Below, piece by piece: positions 23,489 through 34,507 of a stretch of DNA of 64,000 nucleotides. The position numbers and the translations under genes were made by a program. How positions within the stretch are numbered: position 1 is the stretch's first letter; every line of letters starts with the position of its first letter. The notes below the pieces were generated by a model. It saw nothing but the letters and a program-made list of their open reading frames with translations, searched no databases and was not told the DNA's origin. Source of the DNA: Hypholoma sublateritium FD-334 SS-4 (lineage: Eukaryota > Basidiomycota > Agaricomycetes > Agaricales > Strophariaceae); contig KN817623.1 in assembly GCA_000827495.1 (NCBI GenBank), positions 73,585-137,584 of the forward strand. The letters are read 5' to 3'.

Positions 23489-23609
23489 TGGATATTGATG
23501 TTTGAATATTCAGAAAGATTGGGGTGATGAAGAGACAGGGGGAACTATGAAAATAATCGGCGTGTTACGAGTAGAAGTGGAAGGTGACTCTCTTCGCACA
23601 TCGAATGCG

Positions 23610-23640
23610 CTTTAAATAAGCTGACGAATGCCACCAAGTA
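23610..23640 (-). promoter_or_regulatory. TATA-like box plus conserved 20-bp block
   Basis: On the minus strand a TATTTAAAG box (23,610-23,618) lies just downstream of the block ctgacgaatgccaccaagta (23,621-23,640, + strand). The block matches 3691-3710 upstream of the paralog at 17 of 20 positions. A GGCCGCAGTGGCA word lies a further 95 bp upstream. Confidence 0.6.
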
Positions 23641-23759
23641 ACCGCTACCAGCACTGATCGTGTTAACTTTAGTCCTACACGCCACTTCTTGGCCAGTGGC
23701 CACGCGTTCCGAAATTCATTAAACAGAATATTGTGGCCGCAGTGGCAATGATATAAAGC

Positions 23760-25300
23760 AGCCGACGCTTATATACAGTAACCTAATGCTATATGGCCCA
23801 CTGCTGCCGAGTTCTCCGTTGCTGTACAAAGATTCACAAGCGCAGCTGAGGGGCAAACTTCACCAGACAATTTCCACTGACAAACGCACGTACCTCCTCC
23901 AGCCCATCCCCTCCCCTCACCGCGACAAAATAGCGGTTCTCGAACGGCATCTATCCACAATATCGCGCATCTCAGGTATTCATGCTCCTGCATTATGGAA
24001 AGGTGATGCTTCGAGCGTCATGCGTAATGCGAAGGTGATTTTGTGCACGCTGCTCTTGACCCTGCCGTTACGCAGCACGTGGAACTGGCCGTGCGCGATG
24101 GTTATGGTGAATTGTCTCGGGAAAATGGCGGCGAGGAGGAGGTTCGAAGGGTGTATTGATGCGGAGGTACCGCGGAAGATGGAAAGGCTGATTTTTTCGA
24201 GGATTATTTAGAGCTCGAAAGTCTCTGTGAGTGCGGGGGGTCGCGTGCGCGAGGGAGAAGAGTGCGTGTCGGGCACCTGAAATAGCGGCGGCTGCACGTT
24301 CCAGAGAGAGGCCTCTGCACTAGAACTGATTTATCGCGAGTCAGTGCATAGCGGTAAATTTAAAATACCATGTCTGATAACACAGCGAAGCGGCCGCTCG
24401 AGGAACGCCCCCCGCTGGTTCCGTCTGCTTTCAGTGTGAAAAAGTCGCTGTGGACCATGTATTTCATATAAAATCGTGTATGAAGGCGTAGTTGGTGTGG
24501 GCCTGGTAAAGGAGGAGGATGACATGGTGGGCGATGAGTGAGACAAGCGGCACTGCCGCACATACGCGGTCGCGCGGACCGATCGGGCCGATTTTGGCCC
24601 GGGCTGATGTACCTTTACTCCACATATTCGCACAGTACGGCACTGCATCTGCCTGCATCATCCCCTCCACGTATTCGCTCGCTTTTCACGCCACGCACGT
24701 CCCGCAGCGCTTCATCGTGGCCCAATTCCATCCGCGAATCAGACGAGACCGCTGACGCTTACAGGAACTAGGAGTCTTGTGCACGCCAGCATGGGCAGGC
24801 GACAGGCCGCCTACCCTCCGCGCTGTGCGTCATATATCACTTCATGCTCAACCCCCTTCGGCGCTGATAGACACACAGACCCCTTCCCACCAGCGACCAG
24901 TGTACCACCGTCCATCCGTGCCGCTCGAAGCCCGTCAGTGAAATCGAATGCATCCCACCGCACGATATCAGTATGCCTACAGAGGCTGATGATCTCACTA
25001 CATTTCTTCGAACCTGTCACCATTTGCCTACCTAGCCGCGGACACCTCAAAACCTGCCAGCTCCGATGAAAGGCCTTGAGACTCGCTGGCGCATACGACA
25101 AGCACGGTAGGTTTCTCACTTCCGCACATAATTAATGCTCACTGACGTTCTGACAGAAAATCATTGGCTCTGCCCGCTCTCCCTTGATTTATGTGACAGA
25201 GAATGATGATCCAGGCGACGGAGTAGGGAAATATGGGCCCTCGAAAGACTGCCGACGAATCATCTGTCCAAGCGCATGTATATGTGACATTTGGTGCTTC
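23760..25300. other. No gene seen
   Basis: Frames on the + strand (23,786-24,211) and minus strand (24,331-24,648) have no domain, no clear start and no supporting splice sites. I see nothing else I can support. Confidence 0.35.
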
Positions 25301-26100
25301 GCTGCATTTGCGCGTATATATCCGTCTTATTTTTTTTATTTCATGCTAATAAATATGTGTAATAGGTTCTTTTTTCGCGTTGGAGTTGCACCTCAGATAC
25401 ACTATAATCGCACCTGCGTCTCCAGCGCGCTATCGTCATTATTTGCTCTGCTTGGGCTTCGCAGCTCTTCGTATGGCCGCCTCTTTATCTGGCGCCGTGT
25501 ATACTTACGAATTCCTCTCGACTAGTCAGCGTCCCACAACACCTTGCAGTGCACTCCTCGAAGTGCACTCCTCGAGAACTTACAGCTGCAGTGAATTAAT
25601 TCCGCGTTTGGGTAGAACCGTGCGAGCTAATTCCACTCATTCTATGAAAACGGTGCCCAGTTTTATCGTGCCATCGCACCATCAAACAGAGCGCGTTCAC
25701 TCAGCCGGAAAAATACGATGTTATCACTCTGTGTATCTTTTCCCAACCTGTGTCTCTCATCATTTCGTCGGACTATCGACTCTGTGTGTACACGCGCTCC
25801 TCTCGGTAAACTGATCTTCCACATCATGCGCGGGAACGAGTCTGCGTTGGTCACCCCCGCCTTTCCTTTGATACATCTCTCGTCTGCGTTTCAACTGTGT
25901 GCGGTGCACATGCGCCTCTCCTGGGCCCGACATCCTTTCTTTGTTGACCTTTCAGCGTGGTGTGTCGTATGCCGCATTCAGGATTTTTTCTGTGCGTTCT
26001 CGCGCCCGCTCCGCAGCTCTTTGTATCCAACCACGCCACCATGGTGCAGTGCATTGCGCTACTGACATGCCATAGCGCGATCGGCTGCGTGGACAGAGTG
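25300..26100 (+). repeat. R1 fragment
   Basis: An anchor-C-like 'cacatcatgcgcgggaacga' occurs at 25,821, within the same kind of pyrimidine-rich context. A small tandem (agtgcactcctcg twice, near 25,548) lies at its start. No coding content. Confidence 0.35.
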
Positions 26101-26469
26101 GGACTCACCTTGTTGTAGTTATTGCAAAATATCGAAGACGCAGGATAAGCACCCAAAGGTTACCTTGCGACTCAAGATCTGGCGGGGTCTTCATATCGGC
26201 TTATTAAGTAATAGTTGTCACGACTGGCGTGGGTGAACCACTTATGTAATGTAGCAACGGAAATCCAAGCACTGCCGTAATCTCCTCTCCCATGTCAAGT
26301 TGCTGAATTCCCCCACGAAGATCGAAAGTCCCTTGATCCCGTACGACCTCCTCCACGCATATTCAGATTGATTTACGCCACTGAATTCCCCTTGACACAG
26401 ACATCACCTAGCGGCCCAAGAACTAGGTTAGCGTTTAGCCCCAATCAGTTGGTAATCTGTTGCCAAAGA

Positions 26470-28068
26470 ATGGCAATGCTTATCAGCAAACTTCAGTATG
26501 TCCCATTTTTATTTCTGAGAGTCCTGGATTAATGTCAGCTAAGAACTCTGGCCTCTACGGCCGCATACGACTTGTTTTCGACAAACCGTGTCCCCACTGA
26601 GAAGGAAAGGGAAAACCTCGAAGAATACCTTACCGAGATCGACTTGGCGATCAAAGTCAACAGAATGAGAGTATCCCAGAACGAATTGGAGATCAAGAAG
26701 CTGCAGGAAGAGAATGAGAGGCTGCGTACGGAGGAGATACATATGGTTGAGTCCGAGATGCAACATCGGCGAGTCCTTTCTCCATTCCGCAGAGTTCCGG
26801 ATGATATAGTCCGGGAGATACTCGTTGCGTGCATGGACCCCACCACAGTTTCAACAATGGACCGAGCGACAACACCTCTCATGTTTACACTGGTTTCAAG
26901 CAATTTTCGCCAAGTTGCGCTGACAACTCCACAACTATGGGACAGCCTCCATGTCGAATTTAACCAATATCTTCCGCACCTACGCAAAACTGAAGCTCCG
27001 CCCCCCATGCGGCGATACTCACAGCTGGTCAGGGAATGGCTGCTTCGGCGCTCGGGCGCAATGCCGCTCCGTATACGCATAAAGGTGAACTGTGTTTTTC
27101 GTGGGGAGTATGGGTTATGCGACGGATTAGTGAATGATATCGCCGCCATTATCCTTGCTTGTGCCTCGCGCTGGAGGGATATCGAATTCATTACAACTCC
27201 CTTCTCCCGGCTTTCCAAATTAAAGGCCACGGATGTTCCCTGTCTGCGCTCGTTGACGCTTCACAATAAGAACTCCGTCTTGCTGCCGTCGATGAAATTT
27301 CTTCGGGCGCCGAACTTGTCTAGATTGATCGTTTGTCGCGATCGCACTTCGCCAGGCCACTTCGCCATCAACTGGCGCAAGATCACGCACCTTTCACTTG
27401 ACGGGACTCTCTGGGGTTACAGGCTTAACGACACCTTCGACAAAATAGTTCACATCCTCCGGCAAGCAGTGAACCTCAAGGAGTGTAGCCTCAGAATGTC
27501 TTCCACTCAAATTGGCGCGACACATTCTACCATGACCTTTTCACTCCCGTTTCTAAAGTCGTTTAAGATACACTTAGACCAATACCAAAGGCCATATATC
27601 ATCCAATGTATCCATGCACCAATCCTCGAAAATTTATACCTTTCAAACTACGCCGCGCCACTGACGACGTTCTTTGAACAATCGCCGTATCTTCAGACTT
27701 TACACGTGGGCTTGGCATCAATCACCGAGCTCATGGCCGCTCTTCGTCACTGTTTCTCTCTGAAAACACTTCACATTACGCACATCGGGACTGAAATCGC
27801 GGAGGATCATGAAGCTTTCCTCAGAGCTTTTATCAACGAAGATGAAGCGGCGCAAATCTGCCCACTACTAGAATGTTTTTCGTGCTCGCAGACCCTGGAC
27901 GTCTCCATCGACACGGTGCGCGCCTTCCTCAACCGAAGAGACAGAAAAACGCCGAGCTTGATTTGCTGGAGGGCTATCGCGATGGATGCGCTCGAGGAGA
28001 GCACCGACAGATATATCGCAAATGTAATCGCAAAACACGGCTTGAACAAAGATGATGGATGGAATTAG
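26470..28068 (+). CDS. F-box-like protein with N-terminal coiled coil
   Basis: Exon 1 (26,470-26,495) codes for nine residues and is joined over a 48-nt intron (GTATGT...CTAAG) to exon 2 (26,544-28,068), giving 516 residues. Residues about 28-82 are a Glu/Lys/Leu-rich coiled coil. Residues about 84-150 carry an F-box-like motif (HRRVLSPFRRVPDDIVREIL...). The remaining 360 residues are Leu-rich segments typical of agaricomycete F-box/LRR proteins. Such proteins link substrates to Skp1-cullin ubiquitin ligases (family knowledge); the substrate is unknown. The gene at 47,420-49,121 has the same architecture and a first intron at the equivalent place, which supports this model. The start could also be the second ATG, two codons later. 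Confidence 0.7.
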
Positions 28069-28467
28069 ATCATATCGACTAGTAGTCAATAAATTCATAC
28101 CTTTCCGATCGCTTCACATCCGACTCTTTAGAGTGCTCCGTTTCGTCGTGCACTTTGATACATATTTTAAAATTAGACACGTTCTACGCACTGAGATATC
28201 GCACCGCTTAAGGATGCATCTCATTCAATTCCTGACATGAGCAGAGCAGCGTAAGTTTTTTTTATTAAATATGTCGACCATGTTGACAAGAGAAAGCATA
28301 GCAGAAGGGGCTGCTCTTGATGCTCAAAATATTCCATAGCCCGCTGCATAGCAGGCGTCAAGTTTTGCCCACTTTGTCTCCGCGAATCCGGACATTCTCC
28401 GCTGTATCCCGTTCCGCCGCTTTGCGAGCACAAAAACTGCGAGAATTGCTACGTGGGATATCCTCAG

Positions 28468-30483
28468 TCCCGCTTTCCAAACTGGTCACATCCTCAAGTG
28501 GTGAAAAGTAGAATATACCATGCAATTCATGAATACAATCGGCACAAACCTTGCAACTTATATCGCCTTGACGTAGCCAACGACGGCGTATTCAGCAACC
28601 CGGGCCCTCTTGTTGCGGCATACGGCCACGATTCTGCTGTCTGGGAGCAGTTTAAGCACGATAAAGTAAGTCGTATGTCATCTCATTTCAGCTTCATCGT
28701 ATATCTTTTAATCATCGCACGACGCAGCGACCAACTGGTACCCGGGTCCGTGCTATGTTCATCGAAAATCTGAGCGGACCTGTTCTTCAAATGCTGGGCT
28801 CAAAGTAAGTGCAACGTAATTTTCTACTGCAAGGTATCCTTCTGCGATACTCACGAGGAGCATTCAGATATAACATAGAGCCGTCGTTCTGGTCTTCGTC
28901 GTTAGGTTGGATTCCATCGCGGTACCAAGAGGAGGTACAGCCAGGACTTGGTGATCGTAAGTTCTCCTCTGAATCCAGCGTGTAGCTCATAATGAATCAC
29001 GCAGACTTCGACAGATATCACCATCACATTGACCTTTTTGCGGTCCATGTCGAATTACCACGCAACTCGACATCTCTCCGCATGGGATGAGTCAACAGGA
29101 AGTGCAGAGCAAGTATCCCAGCATATTGACCCGCACTCCCCGCTTTCTCTCTATTCTAGTATGTGCCTATCACACTCTCGATCTCCCCGCTACTTATCTG
29201 ATATATATGCGCGTAATCTAGATGCGCGTCTTTTGGTACTGGATCTCCTCGCAATACACTTCGTGCGTAACAAGAATGGCAGCACGATCATTTCATTCCA
29301 CCCATCGAAGAGCATGCCCACCACTACCGCTACGTTTCTGAAAGACCGTATTCGAGCTGTTGGTGAGTACGCTACACCTCTCACATTGCGGATATGAATC
29401 TGAGGATGCGCTGCCAGGACAAAGCGTACACTGGCAGAGTATATTTCAGAGGTCTTCGGATCCTACGTTTATACTTTTGCCGTATATTTGGCACGCGATG
29501 TATGCTTGGGACGAAGCGCTTGAACATTTATACGACCACATATGCGCTCTTGTGAGTTTATTGATATACATATATACTTTCAATATAACGTCCGCTCTGC
29601 CAGGAAATGCGAGTCATTTCAGCGGCCGAGATACCTCTAACGCGAGAAATGCACGTCATTCGGGCGCACCAACTGCATTACTCCGCTCTATTAAGCGACC
29701 TAAACAAACACATTGTGTTTGTTCGCGACACGTATAATCCGACCATAGACGACGCTGCGCAGGCCGACCGGCGCTTCAGCAAGGCGCTGATGAAGCGGGA
29801 ATGCGGAAATTTATTGACAGAAACTAAGCGCCTTCAAGATGAACTGCAAACGCAACAGCAGCGGCTAACAAATCTCATGGACCTCGTGCGCACCCCCGTT
29901 TGCTTCTTCAGATGAAAAAATGATTAATTGCTTCGTGATTTCGGGGAAAAGGTCGTCGTCATTCAGAACTTTGCGGATAGCGGAAAGATGAAGGAAGACA
30001 GTGCAGGTGAGTAGTTTCTCAAATGACTTCATGTCGTATACTGTGAGCAAGCTAATTGAAACTCATGAACCATTGAAGCTGTGAGTCCCCTTCTATCGAA
30101 AGGATCAAACCGCGTCTCTGACACTTAATAGATGAAACAAATCGCGTATCTAACTATGGTCTTCCTCCCTGCATCGTTCATTGCGGTACGCACTTCATCA
30201 TCGGGAATCTTACAGTTCAACTCACGTTCAACAGGGAGTATTTGGAATGAATATCGGTGAATTCAATCCTGGATCCCTAGGGTCGCTCCCGGTATACATC
30301 TCCATCTCTATACCCCTTACCGTCGTTACCGTATGGATAATCATCGCCTTCCAGAGCCGCGACATACTCCCTCCCAATACGTCCTTCTTCATGCGCCTAC
30401 TCTGGCCAATGTATCTTGCCAGAAAGTTGTTGAGGCGTATGCGGGAGCGGAGCGAATATCATATATCGGTGTCTGCTGTTTGA
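28468..30483 (+). CDS. CorA-like membrane protein (GMN motif), 5' end unresolved
   Basis: Exons 28,468-28,665; 28,728-28,804; 28,868-28,956; 29,015-29,158; 29,222-29,362; 29,418-29,551; 29,604-29,885; 29,952-30,006; 30,079-30,080; 30,132-30,185; 30,235-30,483 keep one frame over 474 residues. Landmarks in order: VRAMFIENLSGPVLQMLGSK, GWIPSRYQEE, DHITITLTFLRSM, LVLDLLAIHFVR, a coiled segment, then two membrane segments (MKQIAYLTMVFLPASF and ISIPLTVVTVWIIIAFQ) with GVFGMNIGEF between them. GMN in a loop after the first membrane helix is the signature of CorA-type magnesium channels. The agaricomycete proteins of this kind are only CorA-like, and transport is unproven. The frame is open back to 28,321 without an ATG, so a first exon is missing; an ATG at 28,237 followed by GTAAGT is a candidate but does not give the right phase. 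The 2-nt exon is discussed as a finding. Confidence 0.7.
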
Positions 30484-31590
30484 CGACGTCTACTTATCAA
30501 CGATTTAATATCATTAATTCCCCTCGCCAGCGTGGACTGAAGGCAATTTACCATCCGCATCGAACGTGTAATATCTCAAGGTTCGTTTGCGCGCAGGAGG
30601 CGTTTATTTGGCGAGGATTGAACAAGGTTCGAATCAAATACCGCCCAGCAGCTACACATCTGGTCTATGCAGATTTGTGATAGCAAAGAGAGAGTTCCCT
30701 GTACCCAAAAGGTGTATATCGAAGGGCTTTCTGATTTGTTCAAAGAGAGGCGTTTAACGTATAACATTCACAGTTTGCGCGTATCGACGTCTCGGTGTAT
30801 GGTAATTCTACACTCATTTTCAGTTGTAAAATCGACTACTTACTCCGATATTTGAGAAGAAATCTTCGAAACGACTTAGGTCCAGCTTTTAAATACTGAA
30901 TTGAATACTCTCTACACACCAGAGAGAACGCCGGAGCGCTCTCGTGCATTCGAAGGTAAGGAGAATCCACGGATGAGCTATTTAGATGCTGCCGGCACAG
31001 GTTTAAATTTCTTATGCCCTAGCGCCTCCAGGGCAATATCTCGGTTCTTCGCACGACGTATATCCCACATTCATTGAGCGTTTATATGTATGTCAGTACT
31101 CTTGCGGTGCTCTGAAGTGTACTAAGTCAAATTTTTTGGCGGGGACTTGGAGTGCCCAGCGTTCTATCTTAACCGAGGCGACATGCGTTTCAAATGCGTT
31201 TTTGATATTGACTGTCCGCCACTGTCCCGTACCCCCCGAGTCTCGCGATCGGTATGTTTTTGTATAATTCTAGCTAAGAGGCAAAACCGTGTACCACGTC
31301 CTCCCAAGTCTTTCACAATCGAAGGCCGCTATTCCCTCGAGCGCTATTCGCAGCGCAAGTTCCCAGCCGGGAAGCCGCGCCGTATGTACGGGTCATGTGC
31401 GCATCGGTGTGATCGGCGCCCAACATGTTCGTGGCGCACTCAATACATACCCTGCACCCACTCTCCCACAGCGTCCCACCAACGATTGGCCCATCATCCA
31501 CAGAAGGCATCCTTTGGGCCATAGCGTCTCTCGGGGTTGTGCGTAGTTCGGCTTTGTGTACGGGCACCCCACGGTCCACGGCCCATGGGG
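30484..31590. other. Intergenic, no gene seen
   Basis: Between the CorA-like gene and the ALDH gene. Frames are short and domain-free. A lone 'ggttcgaatc' T-arm-like word at 30,626 has no tRNA fold around it. Confidence 0.45.
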
Positions 31591-31597
31591 GAGGGCA

Positions 31598-31603
31598 TAT
31601 AAG
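31598..31603 (+). promoter_or_regulatory. TATA box of the ALDH gene
   Basis: TATAAG within gcatataagg, 107 bp upstream of the ATG. Confidence 0.5.
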
Positions 31604-31709
31604 GTGCGTTGGCTTGGTATCCTTGTTCGTTATTCTCTGTAGCCTCCCGCGGATAGGACGACGGTGCACTAGGCGACCTCAGACGGACGATCACAGAAAG
31701 ACAGCGAAG

Positions 31710-33725
31710 ATGGCGAGCGCAGACGACGCCCTAGAACCGTACACCCCCATCGCAGACATCCCCACCGTGCGTCTCCCTGCTCCCTCCGACTGTGCGCCAC
31801 CTAACCCACGCCCAGATCCACGCCGCGCTCCGCGCGACCTTCCGCACAGGGCGCACCGCGCCGCTCGCTTGGCGGCAGCACCAGCTGCGGCAGCTCGCGC
31901 GCTTCCTGAAGGAGAACAAGGACGCGCTCGCGGCGGCGCTGCACGCGGACCTGCGCAAGCCGCTGCTCGAGACGACGATGGGCGAGATCGTTCCTGTCTA
32001 CGAGCGCGCGCTGGAGAGCGCGGAGCGGCTGGAGGCGTGGTGTGCGCCGGAGGACATCAGGGAGAAGGGGCGGGAATGGCAGCTCGGCTGGGGGGTACGG
32101 GTGGAGCGCAAGGCGAAAGGCGTGGTGCTCATTATCGCGTGAGTCTCTTTCTTTTTCTAGATGGGTGAGGGAGGGACGGATGAAGTGCAGCATGGGGCTG
32201 ATGACGGTGTTTGATGTGTCGCAGGCCGTGGAACTACCCGGTCGTTCTGAGCCTGCAGCCGCTGTACGGCGCGATCGCGGCGGGATGCTGCGCGCTGCTC
32301 AAGCTGTCCGAGCTCGCGCCGCACTACGCGTCGTTCATCGCCCGAAATCTGGGGAAATACGTCGACCCGGGGTGCTTCCGCGTCGCGCTGGGCGGCGTGC
32401 CCGAGATCACAGCCATCCTCGAGTTGAAATGTACGTTTATCTCGTCCTCTCCGCATACTGCTGATCCTAATGCGCCCCGTATATTTCAGGGGACCACATA
32501 TTCTACACCGGAAATGGGCGCGTCGCGCGCATCATCGCGACTGCCGCCGCGCGCCATCTCACGCCGCTGACGCTCGAGCTCGGCGGGAAGTCGCCCGTCA
32601 TCGTCGACGCCTCAGCGGACATCGCGCGCGCCGCGCGACGTATCCTCTGGGGGAAGACGACGAACTGCGGCCAGATCTGCGTCGCGCCAGACTACGTCCT
32701 CGCTGAAAGAGCAATCGTCCCCGAGCTGGTGGCGGCGCTGCAAGCGACGTTAGCTGAATTTTATCCGGAGGGCGCGTTGAACTCGGCGAGCTATGGGCGG
32801 ATCGTGTCGGATCTGCACTTCGAAAGGTTGAAGGGCCTGATTGGGCGAACGAAGGGGACGGTCGTGGCGGGTGGGGAGATGCGCGCAGGAGAGCGCGGGA
32901 TAGCGCCAACGGTGGTGGTGAACGTACGCGCAGGCGATGCGCTGTTGGAAGGGTGCGTGGTATCTGCGCTCGTATGCGCTTTTGCTGAGACGTTTCAGGG
33001 AGAACTTTGGGCCAATACTGCCGATCGTGACGGTGGATAGCGTTGACGATGCGATAGAGTACATCAATGAGCAGTGAGTGCGCCGTTCGATTGCTTTGCG
33101 GACCTCGCTGACTCTGGGACAGCGACCACCCGTTGGTGCTGTATCTGTTCACGACGGACGAAGCAACGAAGGCCAAAGGTGCGTCGGCGCCCTGCCTGAT
33201 GGGATCGCTACTTATGTAACGCCGCAGTGCTCGAGCGCACGACGAGCGGCAACGCGTGTATCAACGACACTCTCAACCAGCTGTCCCGTACGTCGTCTAT
33301 TTATCTCCTATGAATATATGAACCTCACTGACCCCAGTTCCCTATAGTTGACCATCTCCCTTTCGGTGGCGTCGGCGAGTCTGGATGTATGTTCTCCATC
33401 CCTTCATGTGTTCTCCTCGCCCAATCTATCTGAGATATCGACTCTCCTCTACAGATGGCCGCCAAGTGCTCTACGCGAGCTTTGCGAACTTCGTGTACCC
33501 GCGCGGCGTCGCGGACATCCCGTACGAGTGCGTCTCTCCACTATCTCCTTCCCCGTGCATTTCTACATCTCTTCGCTCTCACGTCCTGACGTACACGCGT
33601 CCTGCAGAGAGGAGCCGCTCTTCGCCGCCCGTTATGCGCCGTACAAGCCCGAGTCGGTCGCGTTCTTCGCGCAGGGGCTGGACACGCCCATTCCGCCGTC
33701 GACGAACCCCGCTGTTGGAGCGTAG
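31710..33725 (+). CDS. Aldehyde dehydrogenase, ALDH3/fatty aldehyde type
   Basis: Ten exons (31,710-31,766; 31,816-32,138; 32,225-32,430; 32,490-32,952; 32,999-33,073; 33,123-33,178; 33,228-33,287; 33,348-33,386; 33,455-33,527; 33,608-33,725) give 489 residues in one frame. It oxidises aldehydes to acids with NAD(P)+. The ALDH3 class, including yeast Hfd1, acts on medium and long-chain fatty aldehydes (family knowledge). Seen: PWNYPVVLSLQPLYGAIAAG (cofactor-binding region), the general base Glu225 in LELGGKSP, the nucleophile Cys259 in GQICVAPDY (34 residues apart, as in ALDH3 enzymes), FGPILPIVTV and PFGGVGESG. Length fits the class. There is no obvious C-terminal membrane anchor. The junction at 33,287/33,348 is the least certain. 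The gene is convergent with the kinase-like gene. Confidence 0.9.
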
Positions 33726-34507
33726 GGGGCGCGTCGCAGGCCAAGGGTCCTTGCATGTACTCAAGATTGCTCTTTTTTTGTGTCTCTCAGCGTGGTGGTA
33801 TTTGTATATTTATGTATGTAGGTATGATATATATCGGTATCGAATTACGCAGGCCGCAGGTGGCTAGCGCGCGCCGCGGAAGCGCAAATCACAGAGTGCG
33901 TATCATGTATGAAGATCTGCAAGCGCGAGCTATCCGGTTGTGGTTGCTGAATGTCCTGACGATAACCTAGACGCGTCACTTGCATGTCTGTTAGAGAGTG
34001 GTCATATCATCGCGCACGGGGGTGCTCTGACCGCCTGAATAGATACAGCGTTCGAAGAACGCATAGCATCTGCTACGTTGATACCAGAATAGCCGTTACC
34101 GTCCATCAAGCCGTTTTCTGAATCGAAGGGCTACATTCCCATATTCATCGTTACGATCTGTATCTTGCCAATATCTCAAACCTCGTGAGCCATATGCATA
34201 CGCCTTTATTCTACGGCATTGACTTCCAATGTTTTCCTCTCTAATCATATTTATTTCAATATGATAATCAGGGCTCTACGTTGGCATATCATGTCTGAAT
34301 TTCTACATCGAATTTATGGCATAGGTATCAAGATGGTATTTTTACATGGATGCAGACATAGCGAGGGAGAACACATACACTAGAAAAGCGCAGAAGGCGA
34401 TGCGTAATGGGTCATTCTCGAGATAGTAGTACACGGGACCAAGATCACGTACAAACGCACAACGATAACAGGACAGTAGGAAAGTACACACCTAAAATCT
34501 CAGGCGC
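33726..34507. other. Intergenic between convergent genes
   Basis: 3' regions of the ALDH gene (+) and the kinase-like gene (-). A/T-richer than the flanks, short frames only. I see no gene. Confidence 0.5.

Noticed and set aside
24331..24648. Third copy of the small relic on the minus strand (FFTLKADGTSGG resembling VFLLNADGTGE)
   Set aside because: The similarity covers only about ten residues, with no matching intron or flanks.
30590..30660. tRNA around ggttcgaatc at 30,626
   Set aside because: Only the T-arm word is present; no A box, acceptor stem or anticodon arm in the expected places.
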